A stretch of 5,817 nucleotides of DNA from Phycisphaerae bacterium (GTDB lineage: Bacteria; Planctomycetota; Phycisphaerae; UBA1845; Fen-1342): NCBI GenBank assembly GCA_022842805.1, contig JALHOX010000294.1, positions 1 through 5,817 of the forward strand, in the 5' to 3' direction. How positions within the stretch are numbered: position 1 is the first letter of the stretch; each line of letters starts with the position of its first letter. Both the position numbers and the translations under genes were made by a program. Under the pieces are notes generated by a model. It ran no database searches, was not told the origin of the DNA, and worked only from the letters and a program-made list of their open reading frames with translations. Below are positions 5,760 through 5,817 of this stretch, piece by piece.

Positions 5760-5816
5760 CTAGTTTTTCTTAGCCTCTCGTACAGGCATACTCATCTCAA
5801 ACAGCCCGTTCGGGCG
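5760..5816 (-). CDS. Possible C-terminal end of a further - strand gene (partial)
   Basis: Reading leftward from the window edge, a frame gives 'RPNGLFEMSMPVREAKKN' and then TAG at 5762-5760. The composition (mixed polar, Lys-rich tail) looks more like a real protein end than the Arg/Ala/Pro-rich shadow frames of this window, and the orientation matches the Dabb gene about 200 bases downstream. Only 18 codons are visible and I do not recognise the family, so chance is a real possibility. Confidence 0.3.
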   Translation of the reverse strand, partial: RPNGLFEMSMPVREAKKN

Positions 5817-5817
5817 T

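Noticed and set aside
5743..5770. AGGTC ... GACCT stem followed by AGTTTTTCTT as a + strand terminator
   Set aside because: The stem is only five pairs with a nine-base loop, and no + strand gene precedes it.

Overview
The window looks like chromosomal DNA from a high-GC bacterium, most likely a planctomycete of the Pirellula type. That assignment is an inference. It rests on the style of the Gsp/Pil-like genes, an exported Dabb-domain protein, uneven use of Shine-Dalgarno sites, and intergenic palindromes rich in CTGGGG/CCCCAG. No 16S rRNA or other marker gene is present to settle it.

Positions 1-4066 hold five genes on the + strand, packed as one operon that probably begins upstream of the window. 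In order they are a GspF-family polytopic platform protein (5' end missing), a PilM-like actin-fold cytoplasmic protein, a PilN-like and a PilO-like single-pass protein, and a GspC/PilP-like single-pass protein. Gaps are 20, -4 (ATGA overlap), 10 and 10 bases. Together they would form the inner-membrane assembly platform of a type II secretion or type IV pilus-like machine. GspF is the membrane core. PilM docks on the cytoplasmic NLLP tail of PilN. PilN and PilO pair through periplasmic coiled coils and ferredoxin-like domains. The GspC/PilP-like protein reaches across the periplasm, presumably to a secretin. The secretin, ATPase and pseudopilins are not in the window.

Positions 4067-4383 are a non-coding gap with a cluster of strong, partly competing palindromes. 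Positions 4384-5004 encode RsmD, a 16S rRNA guanine-N2 methyltransferase with a Ser-Pro-Pro-Tyr catalytic motif in place of the usual Asp/Asn-Pro-Pro-Tyr/Phe.

Positions 5005-5114 separate convergent genes and are full of inverted repeats, with a possible two-way terminator. Positions 5115-5552 (- strand) encode a small secreted or membrane-tethered Dabb-domain protein with a clear Shine-Dalgarno site and a candidate promoter. The last 260 bases are mostly non-coding, with a triple CGCGAAA repeat. At the very edge there may be the last codons of another - strand gene.

I see no mobile element, CRISPR array, tRNA or rRNA, and no convincing new defence or biosynthetic system. The points of most interest are the GspF plus PilM/N/O plus GspC mixed platform, the palindrome cluster and the altered RsmD motif.
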